A stretch of DNA of 64,000 nucleotides, taken from positions 62,001 to 126,000 of the forward strand of contig JAQOTA010000055.1 of NCBI GenBank assembly GCA_029532415.1. Direction: 5' to 3'. The notes beneath the pieces were generated by a model. The model worked only from the letters and a program-made list of their open reading frames with translations. It was not told where the DNA came from and did not search any database. This document shows positions 48,958-60,008 of this stretch, in pieces. Position numbers and translations under genes: made by a program. The stretch is from Marasmius tenuissimus. Taxonomy: Eukaryota; Basidiomycota; Agaricomycetes; Agaricales; Marasmiaceae. Within the stretch, counting starts at the first letter, position 1, and every line of letters starts with the position of its first letter.

Positions 48958-51307
48958 GAGTAAACGGTCGGTATTTGCGGAAGTACATGTACACAGAAGT
49001 AGGGCCAACTGAATCAAATTCACATGTTGTAATACCATACATACATACGCTTGTCGGTACCCACGAGATTAACAACTCCAGTCTCCATACATATACCACC
49101 TAGTCCCCGACAGAATTTAGTATTTGCTGGGCTCAGGAGTATGTGCTTCGCTTAGGGACTTGTCCCCGACTAAGTGGTCGATCGGAAATTTCTTTCCTTT
49201 ATTGAACTGGCTGGTGAACAGAATAACAGTATTTTACCTGGTACCAATTCCGTTAGGAATTCTTGAGAGAACAGAAAGGTGATAGATGATCACACAGCCG
49301 CCGTTCAAACGTTCAATGGCCCTGTTCTTACATCGTCGCCACCCTGGATTTCGAACGGCGTCTCTGAGATGAAGACCATTCAAAGGACTCAATTCAAGGA
49401 GGTAACGCAGCAAGCACACGAGTCCCACACCCTCGTACGAGGTCCTATGCCTGATGTGCCGGTTGCATCATGTACCAGTAGGGTCGGGACTGCTGGGCAA
49501 AGCAGTAGGGTTTGAGCCGCCCCGGGTTAAGCGGAAGCTGTAAGGATGCGGGGCTTGTTCGTTTTGCGACCATCAATTAGCTGATTAAATTGCACATGAG
49601 GTGCCTTAGTAGTAAGATGCCCAAGAGGGTCTTGGAATCAAGTTCGATGAATAGGACGCTTGAGGTTCCCCCCGGTTGGCTTCGATGACTGTCGGAGCCC
49701 AGAGACCAATTGTAGAGTACGTGACGAGTGGATGAAACTGTATGGAAGGTCATGAAAGTAACGGGGCGCTCTAGGATCAAGGCAAAGCATGCAAGGGATC
49801 ACATTCGCTGTATGTACATGGGAAGAATGAATTGCCGCCTGGTAGCATTTATTCGAGGTCCTCTTGAAAGGAGAAATCGTCAATACGAAACTTGGTGGCT
49901 CATATTTACAATGTGCCTCGGCGTGGGTGTGAAGTGAGCATGTGAGCCTTTGCGGTGGAAATAGAGCCATTTGTGAGTCACAGACGGGAGGCTGAGAACT
50001 GTTCAGTGCGACGCCGATGATAGTTGTCGGTTTTACAGTCGGAATCGATCGAAATCGAGACGTGACAATATAAGAAAACCCATAACAGCCACAAAGCCAT
50101 ACTTCCCGCGGTACAATGGTCGTAATATTATACATGGCAGGCGCCCCGGCGTTTGAATCACGAAACGGCAAAGTGCTATGTTCATGTACTTGAGCAGAGG
50201 TCACCAGGATAGGAAGGTCGCGTCCGAAGGATGAAGTGCGAGATTTGACGGGGACGATTGAGCGGGAATCGAGATTCAGCTCTACAGGATATGCAGAAAC
50301 AGCACAATGACTGGCCAAAGGGCGGGATGTCTTCCAATTTTGAACCTGGTCACTTGTTCGATGTAGACGCTGAGATATGGGCGCGAGAAGGCATCACTAC
50401 ACTTTCCCAGAGCCTTGGAGGACTGAGGTCATTTCAGTGCAGGTAGGTGAGGAGTTGTAAAAAGGGTTCAAGCCCCCTTACCGGTTGTGGAATGTTCATC
50501 TAGTGATCCCGTAGCACCGAAAGGCTAGCTGGCACGAGGTTGAGGCTGGGGTTGTCGATTCCATTCCTAGTATGCGGTGACAAGCATGTAATCAATGAGA
50601 TCGACACGAAAAATGAAATGTTGGAAAGAAAAGAGTATAGCATAGTCTCTCGTCGCGATAGATATGATTTCCCCCACTAAAGGTTCGCGGGACTGGAACG
50701 ACAAGAGTTCGGGATCGCAGTCGTAGTAACGGTTCCGAGGTGCACCTTTGCTCGTGGGAAATTTCCCTTTGCAACCTCCGTTCCCACGTTCATGGTTCGG
50801 TCATAGAACAAGCTTTGGCGCTCTGGCAACCTTCTTGGATCCTTCCTTTGGCCATTGTATCCTTATTTTTCCTGTTATTCTTCGTGATCAAATACTCGGT
50901 GAGCTATTTTCATGAACTCAATTATCATGTTCATTCCCACAAGATGAATCGTTCACATTTGCACGTCAGTCTGAGTGTGCTGTGGATTCAGCTCACCTGG
51001 ATGTAACCTTCGCTTTCTGATCTTCCAAACCTCTTGAATGCTTCCTTCTCGCAACTCAGAAGAGGAATACTGACGTCTCATTGTCATAGGAACTCTTAAG
51101 GAGCTGGAACTATCGTTGGGGCACGGAGGGCACGGACTGTTTTCGGGAATCGAGTTGTGATTGGATTTTTTTAGATTGTGGACTTCCTACCGGTACGATT
51201 CGGTATCTTTACCTAGCAATCGACGTATTCAACATATAACTTCCCCCAGGTGGACTGCCTACACAAATAGACATCCCTTTTCCAAACCAAAGCCAGAACT
51301 ATTCCAA
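48958..51307. other. Gene-poor space before the ELMO gene
   Basis: About 2.3 kb. A minus-strand open frame of 226 codons (49638-50318) lacks an ATG at its 5' end and any domain, and I do not consider it a gene. A pyrimidine-rich, hydrophobic-looking plus-strand frame at 50740-51006 is likewise unsupported. The last 300 bases presumably hold the ELMO promoter and leader. Confidence 0.4.
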
Positions 51308-54284
51308 ATGTCAACCGCAAGCCTCACGTCGTCACCCAAAACTCCAATAACCCCATCGACCGGTACAAACGGCATTGCCTATACCCCTCAATCAAGCTCG
51401 CAAGCTAAGCCTGCACTTGTCCCAACAAATAATGTTTCTTGTGCGAATGGAGTCACCGTTCGAGCACGTATCGACCCTACCCTCACGGTCAGCGATGTTA
51501 TCAAACAATTGTGCGTGAACCTGAAGATCCAAGGCTCTCCTTCGGATTATGCTTTGCGGGATGATGATGAAGAGCTTGTTACGAACGATAACTTGAAGAA
51601 GAAGATCAAGGCAAAGGTTCACCTTCGGTGCGTCTTCGCATTTCTCACGGCGAAGAATTCTGCATAACATCCCTTGAAAATCAGTCTGGTCGACGCACCC
51701 GGGCGCGAGGGACGCGACTATGCCACGAGACTTGCAGCACGAGATGTCAACACGCCAAGAACAGCATTTAAGGTCTCAAAATACATTCATGTGAGCGCGA
51801 AGGACTCTCTCTCCATCAGCAGTATCTCACACTGGTTCTAGGAGGCCGAATTTGCCCAGGCGTTCATCAATAGTGACGGGGTAGCGAATCTAGTCGATGT
51901 AATCTATCAAACGCACGGGAATCCACTGGCGGTGAGGCCCGACCTGGTCTCATATCACACTACAATCTTATGCCTTTCACTAGTATTCTCTCCTCGCCAT
52001 GCAGAATCTAATGGAGTTGGATTACGGGTGGGCCAATTTAACCGACACCTTCATAATGAGGATTGTTCAAATACTTTCTGATCCTCAATCTCCGATCAAC
52101 GTCTGCCGACCTGCTACTGCGATCCTGAGGAAACTTGTGGAAGCTGACCCTATGAGTGCCCCCGGGCCACAAGCCAGTTCTTCCAAAGCGTCACCTGTAC
52201 CACCTCCCGGTTCAGTTTATCGCTATGGATTCACGATGGTGTTTGGGCAAATGAGAAGGGAGAAAACCTTGTTGGATACCGTCGTACATCGGTTGGGCAG
52301 TGGGGACACAGTAATGGTCCAGCATAGGTATTTCTTCGCATCACATCTTCGGGGTATTTACTCAACCATGCGTAGTATAATGCTGATAAACACGTTACTG
52401 TCCCGTGCGAGCGACGATCGTTGGGAAGAGTTCATTGCCGAACTAGAGAGGCTGAACACACGGAGGGCTGTCGTGGTGCGTGCAACCCTTCATTATCTAT
52501 TCATTTCATTGACGATTGTCTAAAACGAACACTAGCGGCTCATGTCAAATCATACAATGGAGGAATTGACGTCGTGTATTTTGGATTTTCAGGCGAATAT
52601 GCTCAGAGTAACATATCGCAAGAAGAGCACCCCTGTCGAGCCAGAAAGTCACCCGGCTCATCAAGGAGATCTCAAGTTCATCTGGACCTCCAGTAAACTG
52701 GGAGAGGACTTCGACGAAGAGGATAGGCCTCTGAAGTGGCGCAAACTGGGCTTTGATACCGAAGACATCGATCAGGAATTCAGCGACGTCGGAGTGCTTG
52801 GTCTTCAATGCCTCGTGAGTATACTGTGATGGATAAGAACTCTGGCTCACGATGCAGCACAGAAATGGTTTGTCGAACATGATCCTGACTTCTCGAAGGT
52901 GACTTTTTGTTTGTATCCTTCGTCGTCCCTAGCCGACTGACACGTCCTCTGGGTCAGGTCGTCCTGGAGCAGCTCAGTCGTCCGCCTGATCGAAGATGTC
53001 CCATAGCAAAGGCTTCAAGCGAGGTTGTAGAACTGTTGTGTGAACACTGGGCTGTGTTCGCCCCAGGATGTGAGTTACACGTCAAGTCCTACTGCCTTGC
53101 TTCATTGACTTCTTCCCGTTCAGATTCCACCTCTACAACTTTCCAACCTTTCTTCCTGGACTTCTTCAAGGTCCATTCGCTGGCGACCCAATTTTTCTTG
53201 AGGATGTGGAGCGAAAGTGGATCCGCCTTCGAGGATTTTGCTCGAGTGGCCGCCTTGGTTCGCAGCCAGTAAGAGCTCTACATTTGTCCGTCCTCAAGCA
53301 CCTATTGAAGCGGGACTCTAGGGTTAAGGTCTCTCTTCGTGAGGAAGACCAACGGGCGTGGCATGAAGTTGAGCAAGACTTCCTCGAGTGTGAATATCGA
53401 GCAGTTAGGGACAGACAGATGAAAGAGCTAGAGATGGAGGATGATCTTCTCAACAAGGTTCCCGTACGGTAAGTGATCTCGGAGCCTTGCTATCCGCGGA
53501 CTCTCACCTTTGCGTTGCAGGAACCTCCGTGCTAAGATATACAAAGAGTCGTACGAGTTCGTTCGTCAGCAGCGGATACAATGCCTAATGCACGGTGCAT
53601 GGTTCATCAACGCGCTTCCCAGCACTAATCCATTGCCGCGGGACTCCGTCCGCAGGCCAAATAGGCCATGGCGTTTCATGCGATTGGTACGTCTTTCTTT
53701 TGTTGCCACTCTCTCACTGGAAGTACCTTACACTACCCACAGGACCACGGGTTGAAGTACCTACATTACGTTGATAGCGCGGTCAAATTTCCCGTACGAA
53801 ACGGACTCGAAGATCTACCCGAGCGGATAGAAGTCGCGGCTATAGTAGAAATCGCGACCGGGGCTGGGATAGCACCACCTCACGTCTTGAGAGATCACAA
53901 CGATCTTCCACCGACATCTATGCTGGCACCATCCGCGTTGTCATTCTCGTTGATGAGCCAGCATGGGCAGTCGCTTGCAGATCAGATTGCCCCCGATATG
54001 TCTCGCTGGGCGGATTGGACGGATGGTCTCAATATGCTTCGCCGCGATGGAGGACACGTCGCGTCAAAAGAGACCGCAGGCTTTGTGCAGGCATTAACGG
54101 AGATTGGACTAAAGATAAAGTTATTGGGCAAGTCACGCCATTGTTTTTTCTTAATGAGGTCCCATTCAACTGACGATTCCGCTGATCAGATCTGTCTGGT
54201 GAGATGATTGAGATACCCAGTGGCCTTACAGCTGGACCACCCCCAACTGATACCAATTATTACTTTTCGGAACTCTTACCTTAG
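51308..54284 (+). CDS. ELMO/CED-12 family protein (Rac GEF partner)
   Basis: In animals, ELMO binds DOCK proteins to activate Rac and remodel actin; fungal homologues are less studied. The protein starts MSTASLTSSPKTPITPS. A ubiquitin-like N-terminal domain follows (GVTVRARIDPTLTVSDVIKQ), then armadillo-type helices (AEFAQAFINSDGVANLVDVI, FIMRIVQILSDPQSPINVCR). The ELMO domain lies at about 52540-53050 (DRPLKWRKLGFDTEDIDQEF, VGVLGLQCL, KASSEVVELLCEHW). A PH-like domain follows (RIQCLMHGAWFINALP, WRFMRLDHGLKYLHYVD). The end, KIKLLDLSGEMIEIPSG then a proline run and NYYFSELLP, parallels the ELMO1 tail. The last intron (54128-54189) is GC-AG; only this splice gives the conserved LLDL. Family is secure; partner is not known. 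Confidence 0.88.
54128..54189 (+). other. GC-AG intron in the ELMO gene
   Basis: The donor reads g|GCAAGT and the acceptor gatCAG. Removing 54128-54189 joins KIKLL to DLSGEMIEIP in frame. The nearest GT (54132) leads to an immediate stop. It matches the usual consensus of functional GC donors. Confidence 0.75.
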
Positions 54285-54672
54285 TTATCATTCGGTGGAA
54301 TTTGTGCTCGGTATTTCGATGGATACGTTCTGTGTTCAATGATATGCAATATATTTCGGTGTAATACTACTGTGACTTTTTGGCCGTTCCCGGCGCACTT
54401 AAAAGTGAATAAGAGAATACAATATGCGTAATGCAGTTGATGCAAAGAGTGCTACAATGTGACTAGAGGGGTATGAGAGTCAATGCGATATAGTGGTGGT
54501 GGCGTGGTCGAATGTGAGTGAGTGTCGTTACGGGGGTTGAACCCGCAAGGGGAAGGCAGAAAAAAAATACAACAGCAAAATGGGGACGTGATGTCTAAAA
54601 TCCTGAAGCAACGTTAGATGGTGTTGAGTACTGTGATTCCGAAAGAGGAGGGAAAAAAATTTAACGGGTAAT
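54285..54672. other. Convergent 3' space between ELMO and MET13
   Basis: About 390 bases between converging stop codons. It contains A-rich runs near 54561 and 54652, plausibly part of transcript ends. A GGGGGTTGAACCC stretch at 54534-54546 resembles a tRNA T-arm in reverse but has no matching acceptor stem. Confidence 0.45.
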
Positions 54673-56883
54673 TTAATTGGCGTTGGCGTGTCCGTTGGTG
54701 GATTTCATTGCCGCATATTCTTCTCCTGCCTTAAAGAAGGGCCTGAAGATGGCGTCTGGGTCGTGGAAGTCGTTGTGGACAATGTTCACAAGGTAGCAAG
54801 TTTCCATGAGCTCGCAGATGACCTTTCGGGAGGTCGAATCTGCGTCGTAGATCTTGGCCCATTGTTGACCGAGTTCGTAAGCCTCGTCCTGCGCATCAAG
54901 ACATGAATTATGAGCGATATTTCACTAAACCGACTAGACCCGCTAACCTTCCATGCCATGAAGCTGACAGCTTCGACGATCGTGGGCTGAACTATCTCCT
55001 TGCCCGGGAAAACACCCCAAGTCACGGCATTGGGTCCATCAGAATGTGTGTTGGTACGAAGATCGCCTCGCTTGTTAATAACATAGTAGGTGATATCCGC
55101 GTCTCGTTCAATGTGAGAAAGCAAGATTGTTAACAACGCAGGTGGCACAAAGAATTCCAGGTATGCCTAAACACAACGCGGGAATGATTCAGTACTTGAA
55201 TGAATCTGCGGGAGGCGTACGGACCTTCTGATAGACATAGCCATTGCTGGGACCCCATCCGAAAACTTTATCATCACTTCTGGCACCATTGACGGCAGGT
55301 TGCGAATTGATCGTAAGGAAACCCATTTTGTTCATTCGTGCTAACTTCTCGGAGATGGTGGAGGTCTCTCCTGCAGGTGCCTGGTCAGACCAAGGCAGTG
55401 CCGCGAGATCTCCTTTACAGAACCGGGCAAAGAGCTCGGAGACGTCCGCTAAGGAGTTGGGTTCACCCCACAACTTCAATGCGTCCTCTTTCTAGGGTTT
55501 CCAACAACATACATCCATCAGCTCCCAAACTCAACCGACCAGAAGGGACTCACTGTCTGCTTAATCCAAACACCGTATCCATCCAATTCACCATACGCGG
55601 GACTGCGAGAGTCTCCGAAACGACCGTTGGGGTATTCGTCCCAGTTTTCTGTTCGGGAAAGGTACGACTTGGTTCGGTTGGCCCAGAAGATCGGACGGAT
55701 GGTCTCTTGACGTCTGCTTGGCGTGAGGGACTGGAAGATGATTGGAATACATTCAAAAGTTCGAAGAATGATGGAGGTCTTACCTGTCTCCATGGAAGTG
55801 GCTTCAAGGTCTCGACTCGAGGAACGAGGTTCAGCTCCTCAAGCAGCATCTTCGTCGCCTTTTCCAGATTCATGGTGTAGAAATGGAGACCGCGGATATC
55901 GAGGTCTGCGTCGAGGATAGTCCGACACATTTCAGCAACGAGCTTCGTCCCAATGGCTCGGACCTTCTCATCGTCGTTCTTGTGGGGCTCAAGGGCTTCC
56001 GAGAACTTCTGTGGGATGATAGTCTTTGCCAAACTCGTGGCTCTCACGAATCCATTCCACGTCTGGATTGGGGCAATTCCAGGAACGATCGGAATGGTTA
56101 TTCCAGCAGCACGAACTGCCTTCACCCAGTCAATGAAGATGTCGACATCGTAAAACATCTGGGTGAAGATGAAGTTGACTCCAGCATCAACCTTCTCCTT
56201 CAACCACTGCATCTCTTGGTCTAGCTCTTCTTTCGGAAGAAGCATGTGTTGCGGAAAGCCAGCAACAGCAATGTCGAAGTAGTCGCCGTAATTGCGTCTG
56301 ATGTGTTTGACCAGGTCGATGCCATGGACAAAGCCTCCTTCAACGGCTTCCCAGTCTTCCTTTCCTGCAGGTGGGTCACCACGCAAGGCGAGCACGTTGC
56401 GGCATCCAGAGGCCTTCGCTTCCTACCAGGGACATCAAATATTAAAACGTGTAAACTGGATGGAAATGGAGGAAGCGCACTCGCAGAGCAATATCCACTT
56501 TCTCCTTGGGCATGTTAGTGCACGTCAAGTGCATGCAAGTCTCGAGACCAATCAGTCCCTGGCACGTCTTCACCATTTCCGCAGTCAAGTCAGAAGTTCG
56601 TCCACCAGCATTCCTATCAAGAGGTTAGTACAGATTCGGTTACGTCTATCAAGGCTTGTACTTACCATGTAATGTCAATGAACTCAGGCCCCAAGCTTCT
56701 CATACGTTCGATACGATCCAGGAGGTTTTGCAGGCCCTACATTGAGATGGATCGTGATCTATAGTCCTATCTAAATTTTCGCGGATGAGGGCATACCTGT
56801 GCTGTCCGTGGAGGAAAATACTCAAATGACCACCAAACTTTCTTTGCCTTGTCGCATTGTTCGATTTTTTGCGTGATTTTCAT
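54673..56883 (-). CDS. MET13: Methylenetetrahydrofolate reductase, MET13 type
   Basis: Flavoenzyme reducing 5,10-methylene-THF to 5-methyl-THF, the methyl donor for methionine synthesis. It starts at 56883 ([20 protein letters not shown]). The catalytic TIM barrel shows [69 protein letters not shown] and [13 protein letters not shown]. The C-terminal regulatory domain carries [65 protein letters not shown] and [20 protein letters not shown]. The opening and the domain boundary match yeast Met13 rather than Met12. Five or more introns are present. A TGAGTCA site (Gcn4 type) lies about 250 bases upstream. Full-length and intact. Identity is very secure. Confidence 0.96.
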
Positions 56884-57385
56884 GATGGGGTCGTGAGTGG
56901 GGGGAGGAAAGATGAAGGGAAGGTTGAAGGGAAAGTGAGTACTTTTTATAAATGATGATGGAACGAGGCAGGAAAATGCCGGCAGCTTGTTGGAGCGAGG
57001 CGCTTTGCCGATGAAGACGGTTCTCCAGAGTCCCACTTGCCGTCGACACGACCCTTCAACAATACTTCAGCACGTTTCTTTGTATGTTATAGACACAAAT
57101 CACTGGGGTCCCAGCGAGAAAGTTGTTAGTTTATTGAGTCAGAAAACCTGAAGGAATTGCAGTCTGGAAGCGCCCATATCGGGCCACCTTCCAAATCGGG
57201 ACCTGAGCATCTGGTGGGCGCTTAGAGGACGGCATAAGCGCGAGCACATGACATAAAAGCAAACGCGAGCGTGCTTTGTGCTTGTTTGGCCACAAAGTTC
57301 AACTTGTACAGCGACGACGAGAGACATATCGCCTTGTCTTTCTTCACGATAAACCACGACCTTTACACGAACATCGTCAAGAAAT
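56884..57385. promoter_or_regulatory. Divergent promoter of MET13 and the tandem-repeat protein
   Basis: About 500 bases between divergent starts. It holds TGAGTCA at 57135-57141 (Gcn4/CPC1-type site), AAGCGCCC at 57168-57175, its reverse GGGCGCTT at 57216-57223 and a partial AAGCGC at 57236-57241. A shared promoter is inferred. Confidence 0.5.
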
Positions 57386-59667
57386 ATGGGACTCTTCAAA
57401 CGAATTCTCTCGCTCGGCAGCAAGAAGAGCAAGAAGAAACGGCCAGAAATCGTCCACAACGTCCAAGTCGATGAGGTAGGCTGTCGCCCACAAGCCTCGA
57501 CCGACGAGGACACAGAGGCTGCCGTCAACCTTCTTCTCCGCTCATCTTCAACGCGGTTTGCTGTTGTCTCGGAGATGGACTGTACTTCTCTCCCTCCCCT
57601 CCGTGAGTATTGTCAAGTGTCTAGATACGCCAGGAGTCTCCCAAACTAACCTATATCTGAACTCAGCTCACCCCATCAACAACCTCTTGAACGCTCCTTC
57701 AGAATCTACTACCAGCCTTGAAAGTACGAACATTGCACGACGAGGGACTTACAGCGTGAAGGTGCACCCTCGCGCACCTCATACACCACACAACGAGCCC
57801 AGATCTGAAGACGACTTGGTAACCCCGCAGGCTCTTCTCGCTGAGCCGGATGCAGATGCGAGCCGACTCATAAGGCTCCGCAGAGACCCGTCTGTCGCCA
57901 GTCTCTTGGATCTGTATGATGAGCACGGAGACCTCCCTGCACAGGCCTTCTCAGAAAGTCCTGAGAAACAGGGCCGTGCTCAAACAAAGCGGAGCGGTTC
58001 GACTTTGCGTCAGCTACTGGGTGGTTCCAGCAAGACTGATCTCAACGCCACTGAAGGCGATATCTCATGGGCTGAACGTTATCTAGGGTAAATCACTTCT
58101 CGCTGATTCAATCTCTTTCTCTAACTAAATTTTGGACGACAGCGAGGGTAGTAGTGCGGCTTCTTCCATGTCTTCGCTCATTCTCCAGACTCCAAACAAC
58201 TTCGATTATAATCTTCCTGAAACCCACAATCATTTGTCTCATGATGGTCAGCACGACATTACGCTCTCTATGGAAAACGATCTTTCAAGTAACTACATAA
58301 ACCCCGCAATATCCTCGATGGAGGTTGAGCTTAGTATGGACTCTCAACGATCGGAACCATTGTCCGGTTACATCGAAACAGTCCCATATGCCAACCCCGA
58401 CCCGAAAACCCCCTCAAGGGCGTCCCAAATCTTCGGCTTCCTCACAGAAAAGCGACGCTCCCATGCACCCCAGGACTGTGACCGGTCGTTGCCCGATCCA
58501 CCGAGTGCGTTTAGCTCACCATCTGATGCGACACATGACCAACCCTGTCCTGGTCCTTATCGAAACCCAGATCCTAAGACCCCAATGAGGGCTTCCCAGA
58601 TCTTCAGTTTCCTGACTGAACGCCGCAGGTCGCGACCACCAGAAGACTGCGAGAGGTCTCTTCCCGACTTGCCCAGTGTCTTTAGCTCACCATCTGACAA
58701 AGATACCACTGAAGGCGTCCCCGCCTCCCACTTTTCATCTGATCACTCCATCGAAATAACTCCAGCCATCTCACAAATCCCTGCGACACCTATACCCACG
58801 ACGACAATGGATACCCTCGGACATCATCGTTCACGCGCCATTTCTCATGACCCCTTCGAATCAACCTCCAAACCACAGCAGCGTCCAGCTTCACGCGTCT
58901 CCTCACGCGCGCCCTCGCCTGTTGATAACGAACCAGACGCAGGCGAGGAATGCATCGAGTCTGTACCTCCGGCTTCGCAATCAGACGTTAGTTCAGAGCT
59001 CACTCAAGCTCGCAAAGTCAAAGTTATAATGACTGTGCCCACGAAAGTCATCGTCACTGCACCTACTCCCTCGAACAACCCAGAACATAACAGACCGCCC
59101 GTTCGTATCCCTCGAGGTCCCCGCTCACTCCATAAACGCGGTTCGAGCTCGAGCTTAAAGGAAAAGGAATATCGTCGAAGCCTCTTGGATCGCTCCAATT
59201 CGGCAACCTCTGCGCAAATCGTAGATCCATTCACACCCATAATCTCTCGTCCACGTAAGCTTCAGCGTTCCCCTTCGTCAACCTCCATGAACTCTGCCGA
59301 CTGCCATTATGCGGAGCCGCGCAGGAGTGAGAAGCACAGGAAACATAGGAAGCCCACGCCAGTTGGGTTGCGAGAAGCACTGCAGAAAGAGAATAACCTT
59401 GGTCTTTCGGCGAGGGCCGAGGTGCCCTCCACTCCCATTCGCTCAAACTCTTCACGATCTTCGCTCTTTCGAACTGTTGTCACGCCGTCGTCATTCAAGC
59501 CTCCTGTTGGAATGGTACCCTCTCCGGCATCCTCCTCTGAGCTCTCCCCGGTGGGGAGGCAGATGATGATGGAAGTCAGGAATACGAAACTCAGAAATAA
59601 ATCGCAGGCGGTTGATAAAGAGAACGCAAGGAGGCAACCTTCAAAACGGCATACAGCAGTGGTTTGA
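57386..59667 (+). CDS. Unknown protein with a 57-residue tandem repeat
   Basis: Not recognised. Exons are 57386-57602, 57667-58087 and 58143-59667, giving about 720 residues. The N-terminus, MGLFKRILSLGSKKSKKKR, has a Gly at position 2 and a basic cluster, which could favour membrane association, though position 6 is Arg rather than the Ser/Thr usual for myristoylation. Early conserved-looking segments include PHPINNLLNAP and GDISWAERYLG. Two tandem copies of a 57-residue unit lie at 58387-58557 and 58558-58728, each with NPDPKTP, RASQIF, FLTE, a basic patch, DC-RSLPD and FSSPSD. The rest is Ser/Pro-rich with basic runs. A DKEN motif (KEN at 59617-59625) stands near the C-terminus. Function unknown; a phosphorylated scaffold is a guess. 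Confidence 0.75.
58387..58728 (+). repeat. Direct tandem repeat, two 171-base coding units
   Basis: Copy 1 is 58387-58557 and copy 2 is 58558-58728. They encode clearly similar 57-residue segments (NPDPKTP...ASQIF-FLTE...RSLPD...FSSPSD) but differ at many positions, so the duplication is not recent. Confidence 0.85.
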
Positions 59668-60008
59668 AAATATGCATACGAAGGACATCTCTTACTTCTT
59701 TTCCACACACACATACCACGCTTTTTCTGCTAATCAGTGTATTTATGGTCGTCATGCTCTCGTAGTGTTATCGTTCGCACCTTCCTTTCGTCGTCTGTCT
59801 TTTCATGCACATTTCCTTTATGGTCATTACAAACACAAGTTTAAAATAGGAATAGGATGGTAACGCATTGCATGCAGGCCACTTAACTCGAAATAGCTTG
59901 AACAATGAAGTCGGAACTTGTGTAAGCGCTCGTGATCGTGGTTGTCCACGCGTGGATCGTGACGCGTTTGAAGTTTGAACCCCTTGTCATCCACTACCAC
60001 CCTCCGCC
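59668..60008 (+). promoter_or_regulatory. POLD3 promoter with two MluI cell-cycle boxes
   Basis: About 340 bases. Two ACGCGT hexamers lie at 59948-59953 and 59962-59967, 42-61 bases before the POLD3 start codon. The first sits in a 12-base palindrome, tccacgcgtgga. ACGCGT is the MBF site of G1/S replication genes in yeasts. TAAGCGCTC occurs at 59923-59931. Confidence 0.6.

Noticed and set aside
49638..50318. 226-codon minus-strand frame in the gap before ELMO
   Set aside because: No ATG at its 5' end, no domain, and no neighbouring exons; likely chance.
54534..54546. tRNA T-arm-like sequence on the minus strand
   Set aside because: A five-pair stem and seven-base loop can be drawn, but no acceptor or anticodon stem matches upstream.
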